Positions 45,786 through 57,583 are shown, counted from the stretch's first letter. The stretch: DNA of 64,000 bases from Polyodon spathula (GCF_017654505.1 NC_054534.1:48186788-48250787), one strand, 5' to 3'. The notes: a model not told the origin generated them from the sequence alone. Numbers and translations are program-made.

Positions 45786-47870
45786 AAAATGTTGACAATG
45801 CAACAGCTGTTGCAGTCAGTTAGGCCAGGCGACTGGTTCACCACGGTGTACCTCAAGGATGACCCACATCCACATCACCATAAAATCAGTGCACAAGTAC
45901 CTGTGGTTTGCTTTCCGAGTTCCGTTTCCTGCCATGTTGCCTCTCCTTAGCACAACGTTCCTTCTCAAAGTGCATGGAAGCTATGTTGGCCCCATTGAGA
46001 CTCAAAGGCATCAGAGTATTCAACTATCTGGATGACTGTTTAATTTGTGCCAAGTCTCCAGCACAGGCAGAGGCCAACACCTCTCACCTTCCCAAGCAGC
46101 CTCCTATCTCAGTGTGCCTGGACTCTGGGTCCATGCTAGCCACTGTCGGATGGCAGAGTGCAGAGAATAGTCGCCTGTTTCGACCTCTTTCAGCCCAGCA
46201 GAGCGCTCACAGTATGAAAATTCCAGAAACTTCTGAGCCTAATGGCAGCAGCTTCCCAGACCCTTCCATTGGGTCTCCTGCACATGCACCCTCTGCAGGC
46301 CTGGTTCAACTGCAGGATCTTCGAGTCTGTGTGTCTAAGGGCACTCTCTTGGTGGAAACAGCCGGCCCATCTACGCCTAGCACTGGGCAGTGTCACCAGA
46401 AGAGAGGTAATCACCATGGTCACGTTCAGCCTGGGTTGGGGTGCTGTGTGGAATGGTTGGGGTGTGCAAGGTGTGTGGAAACCCCCAAGGCAGGGTCTCC
46501 ACATCTGGCCTTGCAGAATTTGTTACATAATGCTCATAGGAGACATATGCTTATACACACAGACGCGGTCTAACTTTCCAACAGAGATAGTGACACCCTA
46601 CAGAATTCCAGGGCAGAGTCCATGCATTCCCAGTACAGTTCCAAATGTGATCTCTGCCTCGTGGGTTCGACCCCATGGCAGTTATACAGCTATTTTTGCA
46701 GGACCTTTTTGATGAAGTGAAATCCCCCTATTTCAGCCTTCCATGTCAAAATTGACTCAGTTTCCCCAGAACTCACTTCCTGGCAGGATAATTTTTGAAA
46801 GGGGCTCAGCGGCTTCGTCCACCTACTGTTCCTCACTGTAGGCTAAATGTGGTACTTAATACAGTCATGAAGCCTCAATTTGAACCCCTGCATAGCTCAG
46901 CTGAAATTGCTTTCTTTAAAAGCAGCATCTTGCTGTCTATCATCTCCGCAATGAGAGGGAGGCATTCTCTATTGCGAAAGCATGCTTATTTTTTAGAGGT
47001 CAGGACAAAAGTCATGCTCTGTACCAATCCTGCTTTCCGTCCAGCTCTTTTTCAGTCTGGCAGGGAGTGGCAAGTTCATACTTTCTGCCCAGTTCAGGCC
47101 CTTGCGTATTATGTTGACATGAAAAAATGCTGGAGGTGTTTTCTGAAGTTTTTTGTCTGCTATGGGGCAAAGTCCCGTGGTCATGCCCTGTCTAAGCAGC
47201 GGCTGCCCAAGTAGATAACAGAAACAGTAAGGACTGCCTATGATCTGGCCAACTTGCCCCCTCCAGAAAAGCTGAAAACCAGGGGCCTTGCAACTTTGTG
47301 TTCTTTATTCCAGAGTGCATCTGTCAAGGACATATTCAATGCAGCGGTGTGGGCTACTCCACGTACCTTCAGTTTTACAGGCTAAATGTTGTGGATCTTC
47401 AAAACCCTGGTTTTGGAACTGAAGTGTTAAGGGTGGCTTCCCAGTGGACCCTTACAACACAGGCATAGATGTGAAATTCTCCCTCAGTGTTTTCATCCCA
47501 GCTACTTATTACTGGGGTACCGAATGGTGATGCACAAGGCAGCCTGTCGGCTTAGCCTTGTAACATTACAGTCATTCTGTAATCATGCCCTTGAGAGAGC
47601 TTGGGTACGCTTACCCATTCATTAATGGTTACATTTTTAACTTGACTTCAAGGTCACTGTGTCCATTATTCGCAGCAGGCTTGAAGAAAAAATGATGCTG
47701 AGATCTGTGACTGCAGTCCTTTTGATCCGTCGGGGGCAGGGTCACGACTTTGCATGTGTGGTAGTATAAATTATTCAGGATCCTGGGTTTTTAAGCACTA
47801 AATACCCATTCAGTAATGGTTAGATTTCTATTATAATCTAAAGTTTTCTTTTCTCTGCTGGCTAGTGAAG
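45786..47870 (+). mobile_element. DIRS1-like YR retrotransposon 2, 5' truncated
   Basis: Plus strand: LQSVRPGDWFTTVYLKD (about 45808), then KCMEAMLAPLRLKGIRVFNY and YLDD (about 46024-46035) of RT. An RNase H start (LGWGAVWNGWG) follows in another frame near 46430. Recombinase-like frames lie at 46795-47214 (FEPLHSSAEIAFFKSSI, HTFCPVQALAYYVD). The non-coding terminal part (about 47400-47870) shares gagatctgtgac and gggggcagggtcac with the DIRS ends at 56.2 and 62.1 kb. Many stops. It is inactive. Confidence 0.82.
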
Positions 47871-48323
47871 AGAATGTGTTTAACAACCGAATTGAGGTAA
47901 AACGTTAAGAAGAGATGAAAAATGTTATTAGTCAGAATGCAATAATACAATTCTACTGCTCCTGGGGGCTTAAGGGGACCCTAAACCCTCTGACCATTTT
48001 TTTTGGCTACCTGCCACCACTGCTATGCAGTACTGTATTAAGTTGGTGGATCTGTGTGATTAGATATTCTATAACATAAACAGTCTTTAATATATGTGTA
48101 TGAAATAGTACAGTGTACAGTATATAAGTGAGCACAATCAAACTGACACTACCAGACCCACAAAATGACTGGTTAATCAAGAGGTACAGGGATCAGAACA
48201 TCAATTCCCTCTGTAATGCCTAAAAATGTTTTAAAAAAACTTGCTTACCCTAACAAGGATCTCTAAGAAAAATACTTTGTCCTGTGATTAAAAAAAAACA
48301 GAAGACTGTTGGACTCTCTATAG
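47871..48323. other. intron before exon c; no gene
   Basis: No feature recognised. It ends with acceptor ctctatag at 48323. Confidence 0.6.
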
Positions 48324-48443
48324 GTGGTGCAGAAGAAGGAGTCCCATGACTATAGGTGCCTCTTCAGGGTGTGCTTTGTCCCCAGAGATCCGCTTGACCT
48401 ATTACAAGAAGATCCAGTTGCATTTGAATATCTATTTTTACAG
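48324..48443 (+). CDS. FRMPD1: FRMPD1 exon c
   Basis: 120 bp, phase 0-0, 40 residues ([20 protein letters not shown] to [11 protein letters not shown]), followed by donor gtaaga. The [16 protein letters not shown] block is characteristic of the FRMPD FERM domain, at the join of lobes F1 and F2. Confidence 0.95.
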
Positions 48444-48936
48444 GTAAGAAGTTAAACATAAAATTATGTTAGTTAAATTTTAGCATAATTGATCACATTT
48501 ACTTTAAAATGATTGATGCTGGGTAAATGTTCTGATGTTTACTATGGTCCCAAGCTTGAGATAAAGTAGTTCTAACTATTTTTTCTGAATTTGGCCCGTG
48601 GGATGTTCTCTCACTGTTCCAGCAGGAAGTGGAACATGCCTACTTTATTAAAAGGATTAGGCCGAGGCTTCCCTGCCTACTGATGTCGTGCTTCATCCCA
48701 CAGGTGTTTATACTGCATAATGGAGTCTATTGGAATTGCTCCCCCTTGTGGTGGTGAAAAGAACAGTAAATGCAAGCAAACTCAGGGAATCTGAGTAATG
48801 GGGTACCAATTTTAAAGCACAATTTCAACCACCCCAAACTTCAGTCTACCTTAGTCGGTTGGATTGCTTTATGTACTATATTAAAACAAGCAACACAGGA
48901 CATGTACAATTGAATGCAGGTTAAAGAGTAATATAT

Positions 48937-49345
48937 AAAAGGCATGTCATATGCAGACAGGCTAAAAGAATTGAATCTGTTCAGTCTTGAACAAAGAAGA
49001 CTACGTGGCGACCTAATTCAAGCATTCAAAATTCTAAAAGGTATTGACAGTGTTGACCCAAGGGACTTTTTCAGCCTGAAAAAAGAAACAAGGACCAGGG
49101 GTCACAAATGGAGTTTAGAAAAAGGGACATTCAGAATAGAAAATAGGAGACACTTTTTTACACAGAGAATTGTGAGGGTCTGGAATCAACTCCCCAGTAA
49201 TGTTGTTGAAGCTGACACCCTGGGATCCTTCAAGAAGCTGCTTGATGAGATTTTGGGATCAACAAGCTACTAACAACCAAACGAGCAAGATGGGCCGAAT
49301 GGCCTCCTCTCGTTTGTAAACTTTCCTATGTTCTTATGTTCTTAT
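48937..49345 (+). mobile_element. CR1 LINE 3' tail in FRMPD1 intron
   Basis: 5'-truncated copy starting at GMSYADRLKELNLFSLEQRR, with 109 open codons to the stop, then ttcctatgttcttatgttct. It is the same orientation as the gene and lies 80 bp before exon d. The 5' flank carries no other CR1 sequence. Confidence 0.92.
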
Positions 49346-49427
49346 ATAATAAAACGATTTCTTCCATTTCCCATAATAAGCAAACGTCCACATGAATTGA
49401 GCATTGTCTGCTCTATTCTCTCACCAG

Positions 49428-49564
49428 AGCTGCAGTGATGTCCTGCATGAGAGGTTTGCAATGGAAATGAAATGCAATGTTGCCCTCCGCCTTGCAGCAC
49501 TGCACATTCAAGAGCGCATTCATACCTGTGGGCAACCCCAGAAACTCTCACTGAAGTACATCGA
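49428..49564 (+). CDS. FRMPD1: FRMPD1 exon d
   Basis: 137 bp, starts in phase 0 and ends after two bases of a codon. Codes SCSDVLHERFAMEMKCNVAL through QERIHTCGQPQKLSLKYIE. Acceptor tcaccag, donor gtaagt. It forms most of the helical F2 lobe of the FERM domain. Confidence 0.95.
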
Positions 49565-49657
49565 GTAAGTTCAAGTGTGCAATGCCAGAATTAAATGCAC
49601 TGATGAAATCATTTCAAACAAAATATAATTTAAACATTTCTCTTTTTTTTTTGTCAG

Positions 49658-49784
49658 GAAGGACTGGGGAATCGAGAATTTCATATCATCCACTTTGCTC
49701 CGGAATATGAAAGTAAAAGACCTGAAGAAAGCCATTAGTTTTCATATGAAGCAGAACCAAAGTTTGCTTGAACCAAGGCAAAAG
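49658..49784 (+). CDS. FRMPD1: FRMPD1 exon e
   Basis: 127 bp. The first base completes the split Glu codon, then KDWGIENFISSTLLRNMKVK to NQSLLEPRQK. The intron before it is only 93 bp (49565-49657), the shortest in the window. Donor gtaaaa. Helical F2 lobe. Confidence 0.95.
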
Positions 49785-50389
49785 GTAAAACTACTATATG
49801 TGTCTGTGTGTGTCAGTACCCCAATCCTTCAGAGCAGGGGTGAAATTCTTCTGGGACTCACCAGTACTCAGTAACAGGACTTATTTTTATGCTGGTACTG
49901 AGTACCAGGACTTGTTTTATCTGCTTTTCATTTAATGCGCATGCATTCCATCCACTCTTACTCCACTAGTGTTTTGTTAAAGCAGTCTCATCACAGCAAT
50001 TAAACAATCATTAGATACTGTATCGTCAGTCAAAACTCGAAAAGCGACTTTTAAAAAAGCTTGCCGTGGTTCAATGATACAATTCTTAAGATGAAATATG
50101 AGGGTCGTAATAATATAACAAATAAAGCGGGAATCTAAATTTCGTGTTCATTACATTGGCCATCTGGTTAAATATAAGAAGGCTCTGGCATTGGCTAGAT
50201 CATCATATTATTCTAATGTAATTGAAATAAAATAATAAAAAAAATAATAATCCTAGATTTCTTAAATTAATTAATCATTCCCCTAATAGTCCTAACCTTG
50301 ACATTGGCCCCTCTCACAGCTGCAATGACTTCTTACATTTCTTTAAAAAATAAAATACTAGACATCAGAAATGAGATGGGCGGAAAGAC
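49785..50389. other. intron, no gene
   Basis: TG-rich start, then AT-rich sequence. A repeated gtactgagtaccaggactt-like phrase lies near 49863-49912. No other feature recognised. Confidence 0.5.
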
Positions 50390-50745
50390 ACAAGACGCGG
50401 TTCATCATCTGCTGGATAGTAGCTGGAGCTCCTTGCAACCCAAAGGGCATGGTAGTAAACTAGTATAACCAGGGATTCAAAAATGCTTTCCTTTCACGTG
50501 ACCCTGGGGTTACGGCTATCTGCCCTTCATAAAATCCTTATGTCATCATAAAGTGAGCCAGCTTAAAAGCTCTAGCAGTTCATCTACCCAAGGTATGGGA
50601 TAAGCATCTAACTTCAATTTTTCATCAACTCTCCTAAAGTCAATACAAAACCGAGTCAACCCATCTGGCTTATTGACTAAAACAATTAGACTATTCCAGT
50701 CCACTTTGGTACTCTTCTATTACCCCTAGCTTAAGCATCTCAGCA
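50390..50745 (-). pseudogene. Gmr1-like Ty3 reverse transcriptase fragment (copy B)
   Basis: The minus strand shows an AEMLKLGVIEEY block (about 50735), VLVNKPDGLTRFCIDFRRVD (about 50680), YPIPWVDELLELL (about 50600), VTPGSRERKAF (about 50510) and TMPFGLQGAPATIQQMMNRV (about 50450). These are the first RT blocks up to just before the catalytic YxDD, which is missing because the element ends near 50390. Stops interrupt it. It lies directly downstream of integrase on the same strand. Confidence 0.82.
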
Positions 50746-51235
50746 CAATCTCCAGTTTCACTATCTTTCACTCTTTTACGTTTAGATATATGGTAAGGCC
50801 TTTAGCAAACTTGCACCCTTGGCTCAATGTCAATGTGATGGTGGGCTTTTCGACACTTGAGTCTGATGTTTCTGTTTTGGTGTCAGATTGTCTCCCATCT
50901 GCACTGACACTGTTCTCGGCTGTTGCCCGTGTCTGTGACGTTATCAGATTGCGCCACCCATACAACAGCTCGAATGGAGAAAACTCCATGGAAGCCTGTG
51001 GTACTTATTTAATAGCAAAGAGAAGGGGAGGGATCAACTTGTGCCAGTTGTGCATGTCACTTTCAGTGAATCTGTGCAACATGCTTTTTAGGGTTTTATT
51101 AAACTGCTCCACCAGTCCATCAGTCTGAGGGTGATAACCTGATGTACTGAAGGTCTTAATCCCCAAAACCTTACATGTTTTGCTGACCAGCCATGACATA
51201 AAGTTGGTACCTGGTCAGTCAGCATTTCCTGGGGA
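50746..51235 (-). pseudogene. Gmr1-like Ty3 integrase core (copy B)
   Basis: Minus-strand frame 51199-51005 reads VLGIKTFSTSGYHPQTDGLV, then QFNKTLKSMLHRF, the integrase core segment around the catalytic glutamate region. After a small shift EFSPFELLYGW follows (about 50985). The C-terminal integrase part looks deleted, since the pre-RT block appears within about 250 bp. Earlier integrase motifs are degraded (51235-51510). Confidence 0.82.
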
Positions 51236-51518
51236 ATACCTACCCGGGAGAAAACCTTAACAAGCTCATTGGTGACAGACTAAGCAGATGCATAGTGTAA
51301 TCCAAAATGACCAATAGATGTGTGTATCCCACCACACTCTTCTCCAGTGGTCCGACAATGTCTACCCCAATATGCTCAAACAGAGCTTCTACCTATGTCA
51401 AGGACACAACCCCCACCTGTACTCACGTCACTTCCTGTCCAATTTTTATGTTTATTGAGACTTTAGGATAGGCGTGCATATCCCCATGAATACATTTAAT
51501 ATTAACCCATCTTGTTAA

Positions 51519-51830
51519 TTATTTATGCCCCAGTGAAATTAACCCTTCTTGTATTAGGGACTGACCACACCCTGAATACAAGAGATCCTGGGTTTGTGTA
51601 CCATCCACTGTCACAGGAAGGACAAATCCTGTCTGCTGGATTAACTGAGTTAATTGAACATTCTTACCTGGACGGATGAGGTTACATTCCATGGCTGGGC
51701 AATCCCAAGCAATGTGGCCCACCTCCTGGCGTGTCCAAAATTTCAGTGGACTTGGTTCTCTCCCTGAAGCTTCCAGTGGAGGTCTGAACACAGGAGCCAT
51801 CAAGGGGGCTCGATGTTAGGGTGGCCGCGC
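51519..51830 (-). pseudogene. Ty3 gag end and protease fragment (copy B)
   Basis: The minus strand holds a partial knuckle region (EVGHIAWDCPAME, first cysteines lost) followed by LLYSGCGQSLIQEG, which matches the start of a Ty3 aspartic protease. The usual catalytic D(S/T)G is altered to YSG. This sits between gag (52061-52411) and integrase, as expected for gag-pro-int order. Confidence 0.65.
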
Positions 51831-52060
51831 AAGACTTTGGTCCGACACCACAGAAGCCCGTGGGAAACCAGACCCTGTCCCAGTTCTTGGGCTGGGAGCT
51901 CCCGCTACCACACTCCATGCAAATACCCGGTTTCCCTCCTCCCCAGTCCCTTCACCCTCCCTTGGGCAACTCGCGGGGGTGATGCTGGAGTACCAGGTTT
52001 TTCAAGACGGCTTGGTCCAGCGTTTCTCTGGGACCTCATCTGTGGGTTCGATGCCAGGAA

Positions 52061-52411
52061 TCAGGCATTCAAGAAAGCATCACAATAGCCTCCACCAGAC
52101 TGGCTTTGGTAGTCACATCTGGGTTCAGCCAGCCCATTGTGTAATCCTGGAAGTGATGAGTGATGGGCCGGGGATGTTTGGTGCCATGGAAGACTTTCTT
52201 CCGGAGAAGCCCACACCTGATTTAGGATGGCTGCCTTAAGAGTGGGGTAGTCTATCATGGCCACTGGGGACAGAGTTTTCATCACAGCCTGTGCCTCCTC
52301 CGTTAGCTGTGGCATGAGGTAGCTAGCCCACTGTGTCTGGGGCCAATGGCCAAAAAAAGCCATGGCCTTAAACGTGTCCAGATAGGCTATTGGACAGTCC
52401 TCCGCCATCAT
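52061..52411 (-). pseudogene. Ty3 gag capsid fragment (copy B)
   Basis: The minus strand reads EDCPIAYLDTFKAMAFFGHW, then LMPQLTEEAQAVMKTLSP and DYPTLKAAILNQV. It is the same capsid region as at 7970-8330, although the two are clearly diverged. Probably the same superfamily with different age or subfamily. Confidence 0.75.
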
Positions 52412-52815
52412 TTTGGTCAGCCATAATCTCTCCTGCTGCTCTGCTCCTGGCGGTGGAGGTGGGGGGGGAGCCAGCTCCTGCTGCTCTCCTCCTGGTGGTG
52501 GTGGAGAAGGTGGAGGCAGAGGTAACTCCTGCTGCTCTCCCTCTGCCAGTGCAGGTGATGGAGGTAGAGGCAGCTCCTGCTACTTTGCTGCTGGAGGTGG
52601 AGGTGGGGAGGCAGAGGCAGCTCCTGCTGCTCTGCTCCTCGCAGTGAGGGTGGTGGAGGCAGAGGCAGCTCCAGTTACTCTGCACCTGGCAGTGGAGGCT
52701 GAACCAGCTGGCAGAGGCGGGAACAGTAGGCACCCTTCCTCCGCTGCTGGATATCTGGGTTCTGGACCTGTGGGCCTCCCCTTCCTGGGCATGTGCATAC
52801 ACATATGACTTATGC
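52412..52815 (-). repeat. proline/alanine-rich repeat region upstream of gag (copy B)
   Basis: The minus strand holds repeating units coding RAAGAASAS/PPP-type residues, with an EEGCLLFPPLPAG phrase like the repeats of elements A and C. An ATG for a MADQNDGG start lies near 52428. This links the proline-rich ORFs of the pol-less elements to the N-terminal side of a Gmr1-like gag. Confidence 0.5.
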
Positions 52816-53504
52816 AAAATGGGTCACAATGACCCGCAAGGCAGTTCTCGTGTTAATTTGCATTCAAATTGTCTCCATGTTTTAATGTTTACATGTAGGT
52901 AAAAAAATGAAACACAGGTCTGCTCCATCCCGCTGTGCATATGATTACCTTCACTTTTCTGTTGAGAATTTCACCCCTGCTTCAGGACAACATTATCTAC
53001 AACAAAATCTCTTCTAAAACCTGCCACCGATAAATTCCATCTATTCTTATCTGCAGAATCAGTATTTTTATTGACATATCCTGGCTGAATAAATTCCATA
53101 AAATATGAAAGATGGGAAAACCTTTTCAAGACAGCTTTATGCATCAATCCAATAGTCACTGTTTGTCTTTTTACAGCACTGACTTGCTGTCAACTGCAAC
53201 TGTTAAAATATAAAGTAATATTAGAAATGCAAAGTTGGAAATGTTAAGTGGGACATACACATTATTCAGAATTATATTTTTTAAACTGTAATTTAAACAA
53301 ACTAAATTTAGCATGCAGTTGTTTGCAAGGGTTTCTATTTGTAAAATTGTATGCAACAGTCAGAGAAGTATATTCAAGAAGTTGATCTGAACTTGCCTTC
53401 TTGTTTTGATATATACTTTAAAAAGTAGGTTTTTCTTTTTACTTAAAAAAAAAAGACTTCCTCTAAAATCTATTAAATAATGTCATTATTTTTCTTTCCC
53501 TAAG
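52816..53504. other. intron before exon f; no gene
   Basis: No repeat or gene recognised. It ends with acceptor ccctaag at 53504. Confidence 0.6.
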
Positions 53505-53600
53505 CAACTGATCTCTGCAGCACAAGCAAGGTTAAACTATCTGAAAATACTGGGAGAGTTAAAAACATATGGAGGAAAAACCTTCAGTGCAACTTTAATG
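53505..53600 (+). CDS. FRMPD1: FRMPD1 exon f
   Basis: 96 bp, phase 0-0, 32 residues (QLISAAQARLNYLKILGELK to GGKTFSATLM). Donor gtacgt. It starts the F3 (PH/PTB-like) lobe of the FERM domain. Confidence 0.95.
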
Positions 53601-53869
53601 GTACGTAAAAAAAAAAAAAAAAGCCCACTAATAATCAATGTGACAGCACAGGCTTTTTGTCCTATATGTAAGTGGTGGTATATTAAACATTAAATTGTGA
53701 ACTCTTTTTCACACATTTAATTTCTATTTTTTAAAAGATAAATAATTTATATATAATGGATAAATAACTAACACATTTAACAGATTTACACGATAGGTAT
53801 TATCACATTTGAAAAAAAAAAAAGACTTGTCTCTGGAAGCTTTTAGGCATTTAAAAATGTCTTTTTCAG

Positions 53870-54052
53870 TTGCAGGACAGGGAGTCATTTGTCACACTGC
53901 TGGTTGGTGCCAAGTATGGCATTAGCCAAATCATCAACAACAAACTCAATATCTTGACAACCTTGACTGAGTTTAAGAATATCAGCCAGGTGGAGCTTAA
54001 TCCCGAGTCTGAAAAAGTCAGCATGGTAAAAATATACCTCCAGGATATAAAG
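53870..54052 (+). CDS. FRMPD1: FRMPD1 exon g
   Basis: 183 bp, phase 0-0, 61 residues (LQDRESFVTLLVGAKYGISQ to SMVKIYLQDIK). Acceptor ctttttcag, donor gtaaaa. The VTLLVGAKYGIS block is a hallmark of the FRMPD F3 lobe. Confidence 0.95.
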
Positions 54053-54856
54053 GTAAAAGGCTTTGTTTTATTCATAATGTTATTAAGCCTTGTCTAAAGT
54101 AATGGGCATTGCCTGCTAGCTAGTTAACATAGGCAACAGCAAGGGAACTTAACAAAAGGCCAGTTAGCTACAGGTAGTGACTGGTGTGGAGAATATTTGT
54201 GTATGAAAATGTGTATGTAGATAGTTTTGTGTTTTTATGTTATATTTTGCATCAGCATCAGACGCCCTCAGGTGAGCACAGTGCTTTATACTGCCAGAGG
54301 TCAATTTTAGCATGATGAATTAGTGGAGGGCTTTCTTCATATATTATATATTGACATGCATTAAGAAAGAATACAACATCTGTGTTAAATACATTTATGT
54401 AATTTAAAGTGACTTTTCAGGTTTTATTAGCATTACTTTGTTCTGATAATTCTAAAAGAACCATTGGTAGAGCATTAAGTCTGTCTGTGATAATGGACCT
54501 TGATTTATGTATTTCACAAGTCAAGTCTTTTTAATACATCTTTAAGGGGCATTATCAGCAATGATATATTTCAGAATGAGCAAGAAACTACAATGCTCGA
54601 GTCCACAGATTAGCATACTGGGTTACTGTAAGTTTTGTAACTTTGTGGTTTGCTTTTAACAGAAAACATGCAAAAGTTACACTGTAGAAAATTATGTGTA
54701 GAAAATTTCTGTAAAAAGTTTTGCATAGGAAGAAAGTAATGTAGAATAAAACCCTAAAGTACCTTGCAAATATCTGTAAATGTAAAAAAGAAGTGAGAGC
54801 TTGCTTAATTCAGATATAAACAATAATAATTATTTTTTTCTGTTTGCTTTCTCCAG
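54053..54856. other. intron, no gene
   Basis: AT-rich, nothing recognised. It ends with acceptor ttctccag at 54856. Confidence 0.6.
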
Positions 54857-55001
54857 CCAATCACATTATTGATGGAGTCTCATGCTGCTAAAGATCTTGC
54901 CTGCCTCATTGCTGGATACTACAAGCTTTTTGTTGATTCAAGGGTTACTGTATTCACATGGACTGGCAATAGTAAAATTCATCGGATATCTGCTGAAGAA
55001 G
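54857..55001 (+). CDS. FRMPD1: FRMPD1 exon h (end of FERM domain)
   Basis: 145 bp, starts in phase 0 and ends one base into a codon. Codes [33 protein letters not shown] and HRISAEEG. Donor gtaata. LACLIAGYY(K/R)L closes the FERM domain. The acidic linker and long C-terminal region expected next are not seen before 64000, so the following intron is over 9 kb. Confidence 0.95.
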
Positions 55002-55574
55002 GTAATAGTCTCAATTAAAATATTTCATTTGATTGATTCTACGAATTTACTAACTAAACTTTTTGAAGAGAAAGGGAGTGCTGGGCAAATATACTGTTGA
55101 ATAACGAATCCAGTTATTGCTATGAAACCACAGTGAGTGAAACAATTAAACAGAAAAGCGAATACAGTAATCCGTCATGTATCAGTCCATCACATATCTT
55201 CCCTTACCATCTATGGTGATCAAGCTATTCAGGGGAGAGAGAGAGAGAGAAACAGAGAAACAAACAAACACACACCAGGACTACGGTTGGATACTGAAGA
55301 GTGAGTAAGCAAGTTGAAAGCGCCGACAACTGGGTGATTAGCTGGAGTTCGTTTATTATTGAACAGAGAAGATTAGTTCAGAGATTGTTGATCCCACCAA
55401 AGTTTATGTACACTGTGTTGTAGGAACTCTGTGCGCTACCATTGCTGGTAATGTCACATGAGCTGTTCAGTGGGTTGATATGTCAATAAATTCTGTTCAC
55501 CTGCGGGGTGTATCATCTTCAACCTCTGTCTTGATCTCCTGCTTATCACTCAGCAGCAAGTCAAGTAGGAAATG
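55002..55574. other. FRMPD1 downstream intron, start
   Basis: Contains a (GA)n run near 55236-55252. No gene or named repeat recognised. Confidence 0.55.
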
Positions 55575-55604
55575 CAGCCATTACTGAAAGGGTATTTACC
55601 TCCT

Positions 55605-56208
55605 TGTGGCGGAGTGTCCCGCCCCTTTATGTTTATTACGTGTTTTATGTTGTACGTAGTGTGTTTAATGTTGGAGTTTATGTATAAAATACAAGGGATA
55701 TAGATATGGGTTACGACCACGTAAGTGTTTAAAATGTATATTTGTATTCAGGCACATGGATTGCACAACACTTTATGTGCAGGTAAAATGTAATATGTGA
55801 GCACAGGGAATTACACTTAATTAATTCATGTGCAGTTGTACCGAGACTCCAATTGAATGATTGATTAGCAATTGAGTCTCGGTACAGCTGCATAAAAACA
55901 GCATGTTTTTACTCACTCTGGGTTGTGTGTTTGTGAGTGGAGAACAGGTGTGGAGAGGAGAATTAAAAAATAAGAGAAGGAAAAGTAATTGATTTCACTC
56001 ACCATGTTTGTCTGTTCGTCCACTGTTTATTTACTGTTTTGTCGTTTTGTTTGACGTCAAGTGCCATGTGCTGTTTTGTTTAAATCTTTTGTTTATTATT
56101 ATTTAATAAAGCACTGGACACCGTAGCGTCTCAGGTTCACCGCCATTACCTGTTTTGTTTCTGCGTCCTTCCGGGTCTGACGTCACCACTAGAGTCATCC
56201 TGGTCACA
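55605..56208 (+). mobile_element. solo LTR with CTCCT target duplication
   Basis: Starts TGTGGCGGAG, ends CTGGTCACA, 604 bp, and is flanked by CTCCT (55600-55604 and 56209-56213). Same family as 4814-5473. Carries the palindrome and TATA-like box, with aataaa near 56105. It interrupts the left terminus of DIRS element 3. Confidence 0.9.
55831..55898 (+). promoter_or_regulatory. LTR palindrome beside TATA-like box
   Basis: Best copy of the palindrome. A 19 bp left arm (55831-55849, tgcagttgtaccgagactc) pairs with 55874-55892 at 18 of 19 positions, around a 24-base spacer. cataaaaac overlaps the end of the right arm. Confidence 0.65.
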
Positions 56209-56340
56209 CTCCTTAAGACCCCAAACCTGAAAATTGTATACCAGAGCTGCTCAGCGAGCCTGTGATGCCATCATGGCCCTGCCCCCGAGGAGACAAAAGG
56301 ACTGCTCACAGATCTCAGTGCCATTTTTCCTTTCAAGACT

Positions 56341-56561
56341 AACCTCATCTGAGAACCTTGTTCAGATAATTGCTAAAACCACCGAACTGGTACCAATCTG
56401 ACCCGGCGCTGTCTTGTTGCCATCCTTGTACCGACCCTGTACTAAAGTCACTAAACCAGTACCGTACCTGTACCGACCCGGTGCTAAAGTCATGGATGGC
56501 TAAAGAACTACAACAGCATCCTGGTAGCATACCAGTCGCATTTGCTGCAGTCTCTCTATGA
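56341..56561 (+). repeat. DIRS internal sequence with short duplications
   Basis: ctgtaccgaccctgtactaa (about 56427) recurs as ctgtaccgacccggtgctaa (about 56468). It continues into the DIRS ORF1 region and is interrupted at 56562 by the hAT element. Confidence 0.5.
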
Positions 56562-57583
56562 CAGTGGTCCTCAAATTCATGCCCACGAAGCTAGGCCATC
56601 GTGCCCGCAGCAGCTGTTCTTAAATTATGAGTCGTAAACACATTTATGGCAGGTCGTAGCGTGGGAAAATAAAGAAAGCTTTAAACACATTTTCCAACAA
56701 AAGCACCACAGCAGTCTGTTGAAAGTGCTGTTCGCTTATGCCGTGCTTGTACGTACGCAACATTTTTTTTCTGAATGACTTTTGTGATACAATCAACCAG
56801 TTGAATATCTGCATTGTCTCTGCAGTAGCCCAATCATAAGTTAGCTAGGTGGGACAAAAACTGTCTGTTTCAAGAGCAGGTACTAACTGTAAGATTAACC
56901 AATAGGAGAGTCAAATATCTGCCAATTATTATGCAGGTGTCCAATCATAAGCAAGCAGAGGCCGTTCATGGTATTTGCATGAAAATTGAAGGCGAGTGAG
57001 TGGCCAAATGGAAAGTGAAAGATCTGACAGCTGTCCAATCATTCGTAAGTAGAGGCGGGTGTTAATATGCTGAGTAAGCACTGAATTTCACCGACTGTTA
57101 TTGAAAAAAATAATACAATTCAGTATGTAGAGTTTAATTTTCTATCGCTAATTTTTTTTTTATTTCACCAGACAATGGAAACACTGGTGTCAATTTAGTT
57201 ATGAATCCACTTTCTTTGAATAATTGTACTGGAGATGAGCGATCTTTAAAACAGTGCAGTGTTGACAAATTTGTCAAATTGAAACAAAGTGAGACACTAT
57301 CTACACTCTTTTATTTTAGTTTATTCATGGTTTTCTGTGTAAACATGCTATTTAAAAAATATTAGCAGTGCGTATTTTATGTAAATTATTTAAAGTATAA
57401 GCACAGCCCGCACAATTACTTCCTGAGACTTGGCCTTATTAGAGTGCCTTCTTGAGACATAATATATATTATGTCGCGAGAAGGCAGTGTGTAAGATAAG
57501 ATCCTATGCAATAGTCAGCGTGCCCGCAAACAGCAAAGTGAGATCAATTTATGCCTGTGCCAAAATTGCTTTGCGGACCGCTG
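56562..57583. mobile_element. non-autonomous hAT element with 8 bp duplication
   Basis: 1022 bp with terminal inverted repeats CAGTGGTCCTCAAA (left) and, in reverse complement, CAGCGGTCCGCAAA (right). It is flanked by identical CTCTATGA octamers (56554-56561 and 57584-57591). 8 bp duplications and CAGNGGTNC ends are hallmarks of hAT transposons. A ccaatcat-containing segment is repeated near 56829, 56940 and 57027. No transposase or BED zinc finger is recognised. It interrupts DIRS ORF1. Confidence 0.92.

Noticed and set aside
57173..57340. Open stretch after an acceptor-like ttatttcaccag, considered as the next FRMPD1 exon
   Set aside because: It does not match the expected sequence after exon h and lies within the hAT element.
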